From NCBI GenBank assembly GCA_002375465.1, contig DFLT01000002.1, positions 141,052 to 205,051 on the forward strand: a stretch of 64,000 nt of DNA. Reading direction: 5' to 3'. The notes beneath the pieces were generated by a model. It saw nothing but the letters and a program-made list of their open reading frames with translations. It had not been told where the DNA came from and did no database searches. The position numbers were made by a program, and so were the translations under genes. The stretch is from Alphaproteobacteria bacterium UBA3612. Lineage in GTDB: Bacteria; Pseudomonadota; Alphaproteobacteria; Sphingomonadales; Sphingomonadaceae. The stretch's first letter is position 1. Each line of letters begins with the position of its first letter. This document shows, piece by piece, positions 45,370 through 55,369 of the stretch.

Positions 45370-45969
45370 ATGTCCATCATTCGCAACTGTCTTGCTGCGC
45401 TGACCGCGCTGATGCTTGCCGTCCCCGCTTCCGCCACGCTGCCGGAACTGACACGGCATTTGGAAGAGACGCGTACGATGACGGCGAATTTCACACAGGT
45501 CGCCGCCAGCGGCGCGACCACGAAGGGCCGTGTCTATCTGGCGCGTCCGGGTAAAATTCGCTTTCAGTATGAAAAGGGTATCCCGCTGCTTGTGGTGGCC
45601 GACGGCAAGAGCGTGAACGTCATCGATTATGAGGTGAAGCAGGTTCAGCGCTATCCCATCAAATCAACACCGCTGAGCGTTCTGTTGGACCCGGAGGCGG
45701 ATCTGGCGAAGTTCGCCCGCGTGAAATCATCGACCGCCAATGCGCTGGTCGTCGAGGCGCGTGACCGCGAACACCCGGAATATGGCGTCATCACCATCTA
45801 TTTCGAGCGGGATAGCGCAGCGCCCGCCGATCTGGCTCTGTCAGGTTGGAACGTGATCGACGCACAGGGCAATACCACGCGGGTCGCACTGTCCGATGTG
45901 GAGTTCAATGGCGGCGTTCCAAAGAACGCCTTCCGCTTTAACGACCCGCGTCCTCAGACCCGCCGATGA
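45370..45969 (+). CDS. lolA: LolA-like outer-membrane lipoprotein carrier
   Basis: Periplasmic carrier moving lipoproteins from LolCDE to the outer membrane. A signal peptide (LAALTALMLAVPASA) is followed by the LolA fold: TRTMTANFTQVAASGATTKG, then LARPGKIRFQYEKGIPLLVV and DYEVKQVQRYPIKSTPLSVL. At 199 residues the length is typical. AGGAGG 4-5 bases before ATG 45370 fixes the start. The frame is open far upstream but only by chance. Confidence 0.92.
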   Translation: MSIIRNCLAALTALMLAVPASATLPELTRHLEETRTMTANFTQVAASGATTKGRVYLARPGKIRFQYEKGIPLLVVADGKSVNVIDYEVKQVQRYPIKSTPLSVLLDPEADLAKFARVKSSTANALVVEARDREHPEYGVITIYFERDSAAPADLALSGWNVIDAQGNTTRVALSDVEFNGGVPKNAFRFNDPRPQTRR

Positions 45970-46172
45970 TGCCGCCGCCGGGCCTCTTGTTTCGCAGCCG
46001 TTACTGAAGGGGGGCGAAGTGCGTCCTTTTTGGGGCAGGTCGAGGAAGCACCGGATTGTCGGCCGATGACGCCCCCTTTATCTTCGGCGCATCGGGTCCA
46101 GCGAGGGCGCTTCGGGATTTTGCCCCCTGTTGCCCGGGGTGTTTGAACCGGATCCGTTTGCGTGACGAGCGC

Positions 46173-46196
46173 AAGAACGACCCTCGCTCCGTTCTT
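46173..46196. other. Hairpin upstream of xth
   Basis: AAGAACG and CGTTCTT form a perfect 7-bp stem with a 10-base loop, in the 288-bp gap between lolA and the exonuclease gene. No T-run follows directly. The rest of that gap shows no gene. Confidence 0.35.
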
Positions 46197-46257
46197 CGGA
46201 AAGGAGTGGGGGTCAATTCTTTTGCGGGCGCCGCGTCGCCGCGTTAGCAGCAGCGGC

Positions 46258-47049
46258 ATGAGCCTTACAAAACTTGTCAGCTGGAATATAAACAGCGTCC
46301 GGATTCGCCTGCCCCTCATCGAGCAACTGGTCACGGCGGAACAGCCCGACATCATCTGCCTGCAGGAAACAAAGGTGCGGGATTCGCAATTCCCGCACGA
46401 GGCGTTCCACGCGCTGGGCTACACCACGCGCATCCTTCATGGACAGCCGATGCACCACGGCGTTGCGATTCTGTCGCGTGTGCCGCTGGTCGAGGACCGC
46501 CGCTATGACTGGCAGGATAATGGCGAGGCGCGCCATATCGGTGTTCGGCTACCGAACGGCATATTGCTGGAAAATGTCTATATCCCCGCAGGGGGCGACA
46601 TTCCGGACCGTGACGAGAACCCCAAATTCGGTCAGAAGCTGGATTTCTATGAGCGCATGACCCGCTGGTCGGAGGGGTTGCGCGAGCCGACGATCATGAT
46701 GGGGGACTTCAACATTGCACCGCTGGAATCCGACGTGTGGAGCCACAAGCAATTGTTGAAAGTGGTCAGCCATACGCCCGTCGAGGTGGAAACAATGCAG
46801 CGCCTGCGCGATGCCCACGACTGGCAGGATATCGGCCGCCATTTCGTGCCCGCGCCAGAGCGGCTTTATACCTGGTGGAGCTATCGATCGAAGGACTGGA
46901 CGGTCGGCGATCGCGGTCGGCGGCTGGACCACGTCTGGACGTCGCCGGAAATCCTGCCCAACATCCGGTCTCACCATGTGCTGGAGGCGGCGCGCAGCTG
47001 GGACCGGCCCAGCGATCATATCCCCCTGATCACCGAGATCGAGTTGTGA
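46258..47049 (+). CDS. xth: Exodeoxyribonuclease III
   Basis: AP endonuclease and 3'-5' exonuclease of base-excision repair. The motifs are SWNINSVRIRLP, IICLQETKVRD (metal Glu), HHGVAILSRVP, GDFNIAPLESDVW, RRLDHVWTSPEI and the final SDHIPLITEIEL with the catalytic His. The length of 263 residues fits. The ATG at 46258 matches the conserved start. ribA follows 10 bp later, so the two may be co-transcribed. Confidence 0.95.
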   Translation: MSLTKLVSWNINSVRIRLPLIEQLVTAEQPDIICLQETKVRDSQFPHEAFHALGYTTRILHGQPMHHGVAILSRVPLVEDRRYDWQDNGEARHIGVRLPNGILLENVYIPAGGDIPDRDENPKFGQKLDFYERMTRWSEGLREPTIMMGDFNIAPLESDVWSHKQLLKVVSHTPVEVETMQRLRDAHDWQDIGRHFVPAPERLYTWWSYRSKDWTVGDRGRRLDHVWTSPEILPNIRSHHVLEAARSWDRPSDHIPLITEIEL

Positions 47050-47059
47050 ACGCAGACGC

Positions 47060-48133
47060 ATGACCATCGCCGCCGAACGCGCCATTGATGAACTCCGCCG
47101 GGGTCGCGCGGTCATCATTGCGGGGGCAGAGGCGCTTGCGATCCTGCCGATCGAGCTGACCGACGCGCAGCGCCTTGCCCTGTTCGAGGGTGAGGTCGTT
47201 GCGGAAATCCTGATCACCGACAAGCGCGCGGCACAGCTGGCGCTTGCCAATCAATTGGCGGCGGCGGGCATGCGCGCGGTTCGGATCGCGCGCCCGGAAT
47301 GGATCGACGCGGCCTCTGCCATGGCGCTGGCCGATCCGACGCTGGATTTATCGACCCCGTTGAAGGGGCCGTTCCAGACCCGGCCCGTTGGCGATACCGA
47401 CACGGCGCTGGCCGCGCTGCAGGCGGCAAAGCTGGCCGGTCTGCTGCCGGCGCTTCATGTTCGTGCAGCGGCGGAGGGTGACGATTTTCTGCAGGTTTCC
47501 ATTGCCGACATCATGGCCCACCGGGCGCCAGACACCCTGCGAGAGATTACACGCGCGCGACTGCCGTTGAAGGCCGATCCGAACACGCGCGTTGTGGCCT
47601 TTCGCAGCCCCGGCGGACCAGAGCATCTCGCCCTGCTGGTAGGGAGAGGCGCGGACGGCACGGAGACCTCACACGAAAAGGCCCCGCTGACGCGATTGCA
47701 CAGCGCCTGCCTGACCGGCGACGTTCTTGGCAGTTTGAAGTGCGATTGCGGCGATCAGCTGGTCGCTGCGCTGGACGCTATTGCGGCGGACGGCGGTGGC
47801 ATCCTGCTTTATTTGCAGCAGGAGGGGCGCGGCATTGGCCTGCTGAACAAATTGCGCGCCTATCGCCTGCAGGATCAGGGTTTCGACACGGTCGATGCGA
47901 ATCTGCGCCTGGGATTCGAGGTGGACGAGCGCGACTTCGGCATTGCCGCCGCCATGCTCCGCGGCGTCGGTGCCACCCGCATCCGGCTGCTGACCAACAA
48001 CCCGTCAAAGGTGGACGGGTTGGAACAAGCGGGCATCACCGTCGAAGCACGCGTACCGCTGATCGCCGGCCATGGCGCGCTGAACGCGGACTACCTGGCG
48101 ACGAAGCGGGACAGGACAGGACACCAGTTCTAG
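47060..48133 (+). CDS. ribA: GTP cyclohydrolase II with N-terminal extension
   Basis: First enzyme of riboflavin synthesis, opening the imidazole ring of GTP. The catalytic domain (about 175-357) has the zinc motif HSACLTGDVLGSLKCDCGDQ, LYLQQEGRGIGLLNKLRAY and TNNPSKVDGLEQAGI. At 357 residues the protein carries a 150-residue N-terminal region beginning AERAIDELRRGRAVII, which resembles the start of the RibB fold but lacks its DDEDRENEGD catalytic motif. That part is therefore likely degenerate. Function certain for the C-terminal domain. Confidence 0.95.
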   Translation: MTIAAERAIDELRRGRAVIIAGAEALAILPIELTDAQRLALFEGEVVAEILITDKRAAQLALANQLAAAGMRAVRIARPEWIDAASAMALADPTLDLSTPLKGPFQTRPVGDTDTALAALQAAKLAGLLPALHVRAAAEGDDFLQVSIADIMAHRAPDTLREITRARLPLKADPNTRVVAFRSPGGPEHLALLVGRGADGTETSHEKAPLTRLHSACLTGDVLGSLKCDCGDQLVAALDAIAADGGGILLYLQQEGRGIGLLNKLRAYRLQDQGFDTVDANLRLGFEVDERDFGIAAAMLRGVGATRIRLLTNNPSKVDGLEQAGITVEARVPLIAGHGALNADYLATKRDRTGHQF

Positions 48134-48169
48134 CGGCGATCGGAGCTGTTTCGCAGGTCCGCTGCTGCC

Positions 48170-49552
<1,383 letters not shown>

Positions 49553-49688
49553 GACGTATGCGATAGCAGAACAATAAGGGAACGGGAAGGGGCGGTGGGT
49601 GGTGGCTTACCTGCGTGCCTCAGCCGACCCACTCGGCGCCCATGCTCCCTGCCTATGCGGCCCGCGAAAAGGCGGGTAAACTTCCTGA

Positions 49689-51353
49689 ATGGCCGCTTCC
49701 TCCGAAATTCTGACGACCATCGCGCCGGCCATATCGCTGCTGGGCTTGGGCATCGGCGCGGCGCTGGCGTCCAAGGTTCTGCGGCTTAGCCCCATTGTCG
49801 GTTATATCGTGCTTGGCCTGGCCTTGGGCGCATTCGGCTATGCCGACCGGTTCGAGGGGCCAGTCGTCGAGGCGCTGGCAGAGGCGGGGGTCATGTTCCT
49901 GCTGTTCAATCTGGGACTGCATTTCAGCCTGACGCGCATTCGCGAGGAGGCGGGCAATATATTCGGGTTCGGCGCCCTGCAGATGACGGTCGCCAGCGCC
50001 GGGTTCGGTGTGGCTGCATGGCTGCTCGGTCAATCGGTAACGGCCTCCATCATCATCGGCGCGGCGCTGGGCCTTTCATCGACCGCCGTGGTCATCGGCC
50101 TGATTCAGCAGCGTGGGCAGGCCGATTGTCCGGTGGGGCGCGCGGCGCAGTCGATCCTGATTTTTCAGGATATTGCCGCCATTGCCCTGCTGATCGCCGC
50201 GACCGCCCTGGCGGCGGGTTCCGGCTCTCTTGCCGGTGATCTGGGATGGGCGGCGCTGAAGGCTGTCGCCGCCTTTGGGGTTGCCGTCATCTTCTCCCGC
50301 TATCTGACGGCGCCGCTGTTCCGGCTGATCGCCAATGCCCGGTCGAACGAGGTATTCACCGCAACGGCGCTGTTTCTCGCGCTGGCGGCAGGCTGGGCGA
50401 CAGGGGCCATCGGCCTGTCGCTGACGCTAGGCGCGTTTCTGGGCGGGGTGGCCATCGCGGAGTCGCGCTACCGCGTTCTCGTTCAGGCCGAGATAGAGGC
50501 ATTTCGCGGTCTCTTCCTGGGCTTCTTCTTCATGACGGTTGGCTTGTCGCTGAACCCGGCATTGCTGGCAGAGCGCTGGCCGCAGGTGCTGGGCATTGCC
50601 GCCGCCTTGATCGCCATGAAATGCGCCCTGAACGTCGCCGCGGCGCTGGCCAATCGCTGGTCGGTGCCGGGATCGGTTCAACTGGGCTTCCTGCTGGGAC
50701 AGGGATCGGAATTCGCTCTGGTGGTCTTCTCGCTGCCTGCTGTCGCCGTGCTGATCGGGACGGATGTCGTCGCCATGCTGGTCGCCGCCATCGCCATCAG
50801 CCTGGCCGCGACGCCTGCAATTTCGGATGTTGGGCGGACATTGGCCGGCAGGCTGCGGCGAGGACCGCCCGACAGCAAGATTGCGGGCGACGATGCCCCC
50901 GTCATCATCGTCGGCATGGGGCCTAAGGGCCGCGCGCTCGCAGATGCGCTGGCACAGCGGGACGTGGGGCATGTGGCGCTGGAATTCGACGACCGCCTGT
51001 TCGAAACGGCGGTTGCGGATGGCTATGACGTGCACTTCGCCAGTCCGGCGGACCCGCGCAGCTGGCAGCCCCTTTCGATGGGCGATCGGCAGGTTATCGT
51101 GCTGACACGGTTGGATTACGAGGCGGCGCGCGACCTGCACCCCATCGTGGAGGAATATTTGCCCGGCCTGACGCGTATTGCCGCCATGGTGGATGGCGAG
51201 GATGGTGCCCGGTATGGTGCCGTCGGGATGCAGGCCGTCGATGCACATGGGGAAGAGGGCGATCGCCGCCTCCTCGTTCATGTATTGCGATCGCTGGGGA
51301 TGGAAGATGAGGTGCCGCCGCAGGAAACTGCGGGCGTTGCCATCGCGGCCTAG
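49689..51353 (+). CDS. Monovalent cation:proton antiporter, CPA2/KefB type
   Basis: Membrane antiporter of 554 residues with about twelve TM segments (residues 10-390). GLSSTAVVIGLIQQ and QSILIFQDIAAIALL are typical CPA2 signatures. A C-terminal TrkA-N-like nucleotide-binding domain (VIIVGMGPKGRALADALAQ) suggests control by NAD(H) or a thiol adduct. Its stop codon directly abuts that of ftsK on the other strand. Confidence 0.92.
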   Translation: MAASSEILTTIAPAISLLGLGIGAALASKVLRLSPIVGYIVLGLALGAFGYADRFEGPVVEALAEAGVMFLLFNLGLHFSLTRIREEAGNIFGFGALQMTVASAGFGVAAWLLGQSVTASIIIGAALGLSSTAVVIGLIQQRGQADCPVGRAAQSILIFQDIAAIALLIAATALAAGSGSLAGDLGWAALKAVAAFGVAVIFSRYLTAPLFRLIANARSNEVFTATALFLALAAGWATGAIGLSLTLGAFLGGVAIAESRYRVLVQAEIEAFRGLFLGFFFMTVGLSLNPALLAERWPQVLGIAAALIAMKCALNVAAALANRWSVPGSVQLGFLLGQGSEFALVVFSLPAVAVLIGTDVVAMLVAAIAISLAATPAISDVGRTLAGRLRRGPPDSKIAGDDAPVIIVGMGPKGRALADALAQRDVGHVALEFDDRLFETAVADGYDVHFASPADPRSWQPLSMGDRQVIVLTRLDYEAARDLHPIVEEYLPGLTRIAAMVDGEDGARYGAVGMQAVDAHGEEGDRRLLVHVLRSLGMEDEVPPQETAGVAIAA

Positions 51354-53693
51354 CTAGAGCCGGTTGCCCTGGCCGTCGATCAGCACTTCGCGGCGACCGA
51401 CATGGTCGGCGGCACTGACGATGCCCATTTCCTCCATCTGGTCGATCAGGCGTGCTGCCTTATTATAGCCGATGCGCAGGTGTCGTTGCACATGGCTGGT
51501 GGATGCCTTCTGCGTATCCTGCACCACCTTGATCGCCTGCCGCAGCAGCGCCGCGTCGGGGTCGTCGTCCTCGCCGCCCATCAGGTCGGGCGTGGGCAGC
51601 GGTATGCCATATTGGTCCAGCTGCGGCGGCGGCTCCTCCGTCACGGCGTCGACATAATCGGGCGACCCCTGCGTGCGCCAATGATCGGCGACGCGCTCCA
51701 CCTCTTCGTCCGATACGAACGGGCCGTGCACGCGGGTCAGGAATTTGCCGCCGTTCATGAACAGCATGTCGCCCTTGCCCAGCAGCTGTTCGGCGCCCTG
51801 TTCACCCAGGATTGTGCGGCTGTCGATTTTTGACGTAACGGAAAAGCTGATACGGGTGGGCAGATTGGCCTTGATGACGCCGGTGATGACGTCGACGGAG
51901 GGGCGCTGCGTCGCCATGATCAGGTGGATGCCCGCCGCGCGCGCCTTCTGCGCCAGACGCTGGATCAGGAATTCCACTTCCTTGCCGGCCGTCATCATCA
52001 GGTCGGCCAGTTCGTCGACGATAACGACGATCAGCGGCAGGGGATCATATTCCAGCGCTTCCGTCTCATAGATGGGCTGGCCGGAATCAGGGTCGTAGCC
52101 GGTGTGAACGCGGCGTTCGAATGGTTTTCCGGACGCCTTCGCCTCTGTCACCTTGTCGTTGAAGGCCGCCAGCGACCGCACATTGACGCTGGCCATCATG
52201 CGATAGCGTTCCTCCATCTGTTCCACCGCCCATTTCAGGGCGCGGACGGCCTTCGATGGCTCCGTGACGACGGGGGACAGAAGGTGGGGGATGCCGTCAT
52301 AGACGCTCAGCTCCAGCATCTTTGGATCGATCATGATCATGCGGCACTTGTCCGGCTCCAGCCGGTACAGCAGCGACAGGATCATCGCGTTCAGGCCCAC
52401 GGACTTGCCCGATCCGGTTGTGCCCGCGATCAGCAAATGGGGCATAGGGGCAAGGTCGGTCACGACGGGCAGGCCGGCAATGTCCTTGCCCAGGACCAGC
52501 GGCAGCGCGCCCTTTGCCCGGTCGAACGTCGCGTCGGACAGCAGTTCCGACAGCACCACCGTCTCCCGGTCGCGATTCGGCAATTCGATACCGATGACGT
52601 TGCGACCTGGCACCACGGCGACGCGTGCCGACACGGCAGACATCGAGCGGGCAATGTCGTCTGCCAGACCGATGACGCGGCTGGATTTGATGCCGGGGGC
52701 GGGTTCCAGCTCGTACATGGTCACGACCGGGCCGGGCCTTACCTCGACGATTTCGCCCTTAACGCCGAAATCATCGAGCACGGTTTCCAGAAGGCGCGCA
52801 TTCTGTTCCAGCGCCGCCTCGTCGATCCTGGTGCCCTTGGTCGGCGGGGCGGCGGCAAGCAGCGACAGCGGCGGCAGTTGTGCACGGTCGCCGAGGGCGA
52901 GGCCGGACTGACGTTCTCGCGCGGCGCGCTTCGACGGCTTCGTCGGCGCCTCGGCCATCTTGACCGGACGCTTCGGCGTGGCGGGAGCGGGCCGGTCTGG
53001 TACGTCCGCGTCGGGTTCTGCGCTCATCTCCGGCTCGGCGGTGCGGCGCGGCCTTGCCATGCGCTGATCCGCCTCAACATCATCGGCGCGCGAAAGGCGG
53101 GCGGCGATCCAGCCGCGCGGCAAGGCAAGCCCCTTCATCGTCAGGAACAGCACCACTACGCCCAGGATCGCCGCCAGCGCATAATTGGTGGCAGTGGCCG
53201 AAATCTCAGGCGGCAGAACGTCACCAATCGCACCGGTGGCAAGAGCGCCCAATTGTCCAACCAGACCGCCCGGACCCGCAGGCGGTCCCAGCAGCGGCAG
53301 CGTACCCAGCGCCAGCGCGCCGAGCAGGATCGCCAGAAAGGTCAGTGTGGTGCGCCAGCCCGGATTCGGCTGCTGCCTTCCCATTGCCAGCCGCAAACCG
53401 GCAGTGATGGTCAGCGGGATCATCAGCGCGGCGGCATAGCCGAACAATTGCAGCACCATGTCGGAATAAAGCGCGCCGCCGCTACCCATCCAGTTTTCCG
53501 GCGCTGCGATTGTCGCACGGTTCAGTGATGGGTCGGCGGGCGAATAGCTGATCAGGGACAGGATCATGGCGACGCCGAGGAGGGCGAGCAGGATGCCGAG
53601 CAGCTGCCGGACTGCGCGGGCGGCTGCGACCTTCACGGCGACAGGGATCAGGCCCGTCGGCGCCGCCTGTTTCTTTGCCATTGCCCGTGTCAT
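51354..53693 (-). CDS. ftsK: DNA translocase FtsK
   Basis: Septum-located DNA pump that clears chromosome termini during division. The N-terminal four-TM domain (about 20-165) is followed by a short Pro/Arg/Ala-rich linker. The motor domain has Walker A (IAGTTGSGKSVGLN) and Walker B (VIVDELADLMM), then QRPSVDVITGVIKANLPTRI. The C-terminal gamma winged helix (LRIGYNKAARLIDQMEEMGI) recognises KOPS. ATG 53693 gives 779 residues; the frame is open 30 codons upstream but crosses a terminator. A terminator on the same strand ends 60 bp upstream. Confidence 0.95.
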   Translation of the reverse strand: MTRAMAKKQAAPTGLIPVAVKVAAARAVRQLLGILLALLGVAMILSLISYSPADPSLNRATIAAPENWMGSGGALYSDMVLQLFGYAAALMIPLTITAGLRLAMGRQQPNPGWRTTLTFLAILLGALALGTLPLLGPPAGPGGLVGQLGALATGAIGDVLPPEISATATNYALAAILGVVVLFLTMKGLALPRGWIAARLSRADDVEADQRMARPRRTAEPEMSAEPDADVPDRPAPATPKRPVKMAEAPTKPSKRAARERQSGLALGDRAQLPPLSLLAAAPPTKGTRIDEAALEQNARLLETVLDDFGVKGEIVEVRPGPVVTMYELEPAPGIKSSRVIGLADDIARSMSAVSARVAVVPGRNVIGIELPNRDRETVVLSELLSDATFDRAKGALPLVLGKDIAGLPVVTDLAPMPHLLIAGTTGSGKSVGLNAMILSLLYRLEPDKCRMIMIDPKMLELSVYDGIPHLLSPVVTEPSKAVRALKWAVEQMEERYRMMASVNVRSLAAFNDKVTEAKASGKPFERRVHTGYDPDSGQPIYETEALEYDPLPLIVVIVDELADLMMTAGKEVEFLIQRLAQKARAAGIHLIMATQRPSVDVITGVIKANLPTRISFSVTSKIDSRTILGEQGAEQLLGKGDMLFMNGGKFLTRVHGPFVSDEEVERVADHWRTQGSPDYVDAVTEEPPPQLDQYGIPLPTPDLMGGEDDDPDAALLRQAIKVVQDTQKASTSHVQRHLRIGYNKAARLIDQMEEMGIVSAADHVGRREVLIDGQGNRL

Positions 53694-53752
53694 GCGGTCG
53701 CATTTCGCAGAACGGGGAGGCTGCGCCAAGAACGAATAGGGAATCCGCAGAT

Positions 53753-53790
53753 AAAAAAGCGGCCGGGGCTCTTTTGGAGCCACCGGCCGC
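53753..53790 (-). terminator. Rho-independent terminator upstream of ftsK
   Basis: On the - strand a 13-bp GC-rich stem (GCGGCCGG/CCGGCCGC plus GGCTC/GAGCC) with a 5-base loop is followed by six T. It is textbook quality, yet no annotated gene ends here; it follows a putative short transcript. Confidence 0.85.
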
Positions 53791-53858
53791 AGTCATATCG
53801 GATTCCTTGGGGAGGATCGATCCGAGCGAGCAAGAGAGCGGGACCCCCCGCCTTCTCA
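53753..53858 (-). ncRNA. Candidate small RNA or attenuated ftsK leader
   Basis: A -10-like TATAGT on the - strand (53871-53866) and the strong terminator at 53753-53790 would frame a transcript of about 105 nt. Just before the terminator an interrupted stem (TCGGAT with ATCCGA) closes a loop containing CCTCCCC, an anti-Shine-Dalgarno-like motif seen in several alphaproteobacterial small RNAs. No convincing -35 was found. It could instead be a leader that attenuates ftsK. Confidence 0.4.
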
Positions 53859-54073
53859 AGCCGATACTATACAAACCATGTGCCAGTTTTAGCATCTAAA
53901 GTATTATCAGTTACTTAAAGAGCACGCGCCTCTTCGAAGTAATCATGTCATGCCTAATTCGTAGGCAAATGGAGGTTACTGCCTCAGGTTTTTGCAGTCT
54001 TTGGCGCGCTGCGAAGGCGACCTGCGGCAAGCTGCGGCTTCCACGCCCGGCCCGGTCCGCATAAGGAGGGAGC

Positions 54074-55327
54074 ATGGAAACCCACAGCGATGCCATCATA
54101 ATCGGCGGCGGTCTTGTCGGAATGGTCACGGCCCTTGCGCTGTCGGCCTTCGGGGTACGCACCACGGTCATAGATGCTGCCGATCTGGAAAAGACCGTCA
54201 GCCCGGACTTCGACGGCAGGGCGACCGCGATCGCCAGTGCATCCTGGCGCATGTTTGGCGCCCTCGGTCTGGCGGATCGGCTGCAGGGCCTCGACTGTCC
54301 CATCAACGAAATTCGCGTGACTGAGGGGCTGCGGCCGCAGCATCTACACTTCGACGGACGCGCGGGTGGCCAGGACGGCGGCGAAGCGGAAGGCGAGCCG
54401 CTGGGCCACATGGTGGAAAACCGTCATCTGCGCCGCGCGCTGATCGATGGCGGGCGTCAGGACGCATTGATTGATGTGCGCGCACCCGCCAAGGTTGCGC
54501 GGATAGAACGCGGCGAACATGGCGTGTGTGTCACCCTGGCTGACGGCGACACAATCCGCGCGCCCCTGATCATCGGTGCGGACGGGCGCCGGTCGAAACT
54601 GCGTGAAGATGCCGGTATTCGTGTTGCGCGGTGGCAGTACCGGCAAACGGCGATCGTCGGCATGATCGACCATGAGCTGCCGCATAATCATGTGGCATTT
54701 GAACTATTCTATCCGTCTGGCCCGTTCGCGATTCTGCCGATGCTTGATGGTGAGGGCCAGGATCTGCCGCACCGTTCGGCCATCGTCTGGACCGTCGAAG
54801 GCAAGCATGCGTCCGCTTATCTGGACCTGCCGCCGCGCGCCCTGCTGGCGGAAATGGACAAGCGCATAGGCGGCTTTCTCGGAGAGTTGCGGCTGGCGGC
54901 GGAGCCGTCATCCTACCCGCTGGGATTTCACCATGCCGCATCCTATACGGCGCACCGGCTGGCCCTGGTGGGCGACGCCGCACATGGTATTCATCCAATT
55001 GCGGGACAGGGCCTCAACATGGGCCTGCGCGATGCAGCGGCGATTGGCGAAGTTTTGGGTGAGGCAAAGCGCCTCGGCCTCGATCTGGGCGAAGAGGAAG
55101 TCATTTCCCGCTATTCGCGCTGGCGCGGCCTCGACAATCTGGCGGTCGCGGCAAGTACCGACATATTGAACCGCCTTTTCGGTCTCGCCCCGCGACCAAT
55201 GCAGCGTCTGCGCGCCATCGGGCTGGGGACCGTCGAACGTGTCGCGCCGTTAAAGTCGTTCTTCATGACCGAAGCACGGGGCGCCTCTGGCGATCTGCCG
55301 CAATTATTGCGCGGCGACCGTCCCTGA
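54074..55327 (+). CDS. UbiH/UbiF/Coq6-family FAD monooxygenase
   Basis: Flavin hydroxylase of ubiquinone ring biosynthesis. The FAD-binding motif is IIGGGLVGMVTALAL at the N-terminus. The DG region (IGADGRRSKLREDAGI) and the FAD-binding GDAAHGIHPIAGQGLNMGLRD match the UbiH/UbiF/Coq6 family. At 417 residues it is complete. Which ring carbon is hydroxylated cannot be decided from sequence. AAGGAGG upstream of the ATG. Confidence 0.92.
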   Translation: METHSDAIIIGGGLVGMVTALALSAFGVRTTVIDAADLEKTVSPDFDGRATAIASASWRMFGALGLADRLQGLDCPINEIRVTEGLRPQHLHFDGRAGGQDGGEAEGEPLGHMVENRHLRRALIDGGRQDALIDVRAPAKVARIERGEHGVCVTLADGDTIRAPLIIGADGRRSKLREDAGIRVARWQYRQTAIVGMIDHELPHNHVAFELFYPSGPFAILPMLDGEGQDLPHRSAIVWTVEGKHASAYLDLPPRALLAEMDKRIGGFLGELRLAAEPSSYPLGFHHAASYTAHRLALVGDAAHGIHPIAGQGLNMGLRDAAAIGEVLGEAKRLGLDLGEEEVISRYSRWRGLDNLAVAASTDILNRLFGLAPRPMQRLRAIGLGTVERVAPLKSFFMTEARGASGDLPQLLRGDRP

Positions 55328-55369
55328 AAGGGACGGGCGATTGCAGGCAGGCATTTTAACCGAGCGCTT

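Noticed and set aside
53858..53900. Sigma-54 promoter (TGGCAC...TTTG)
   Set aside because: The -12 GC is replaced by GT, so the match is not good enough.
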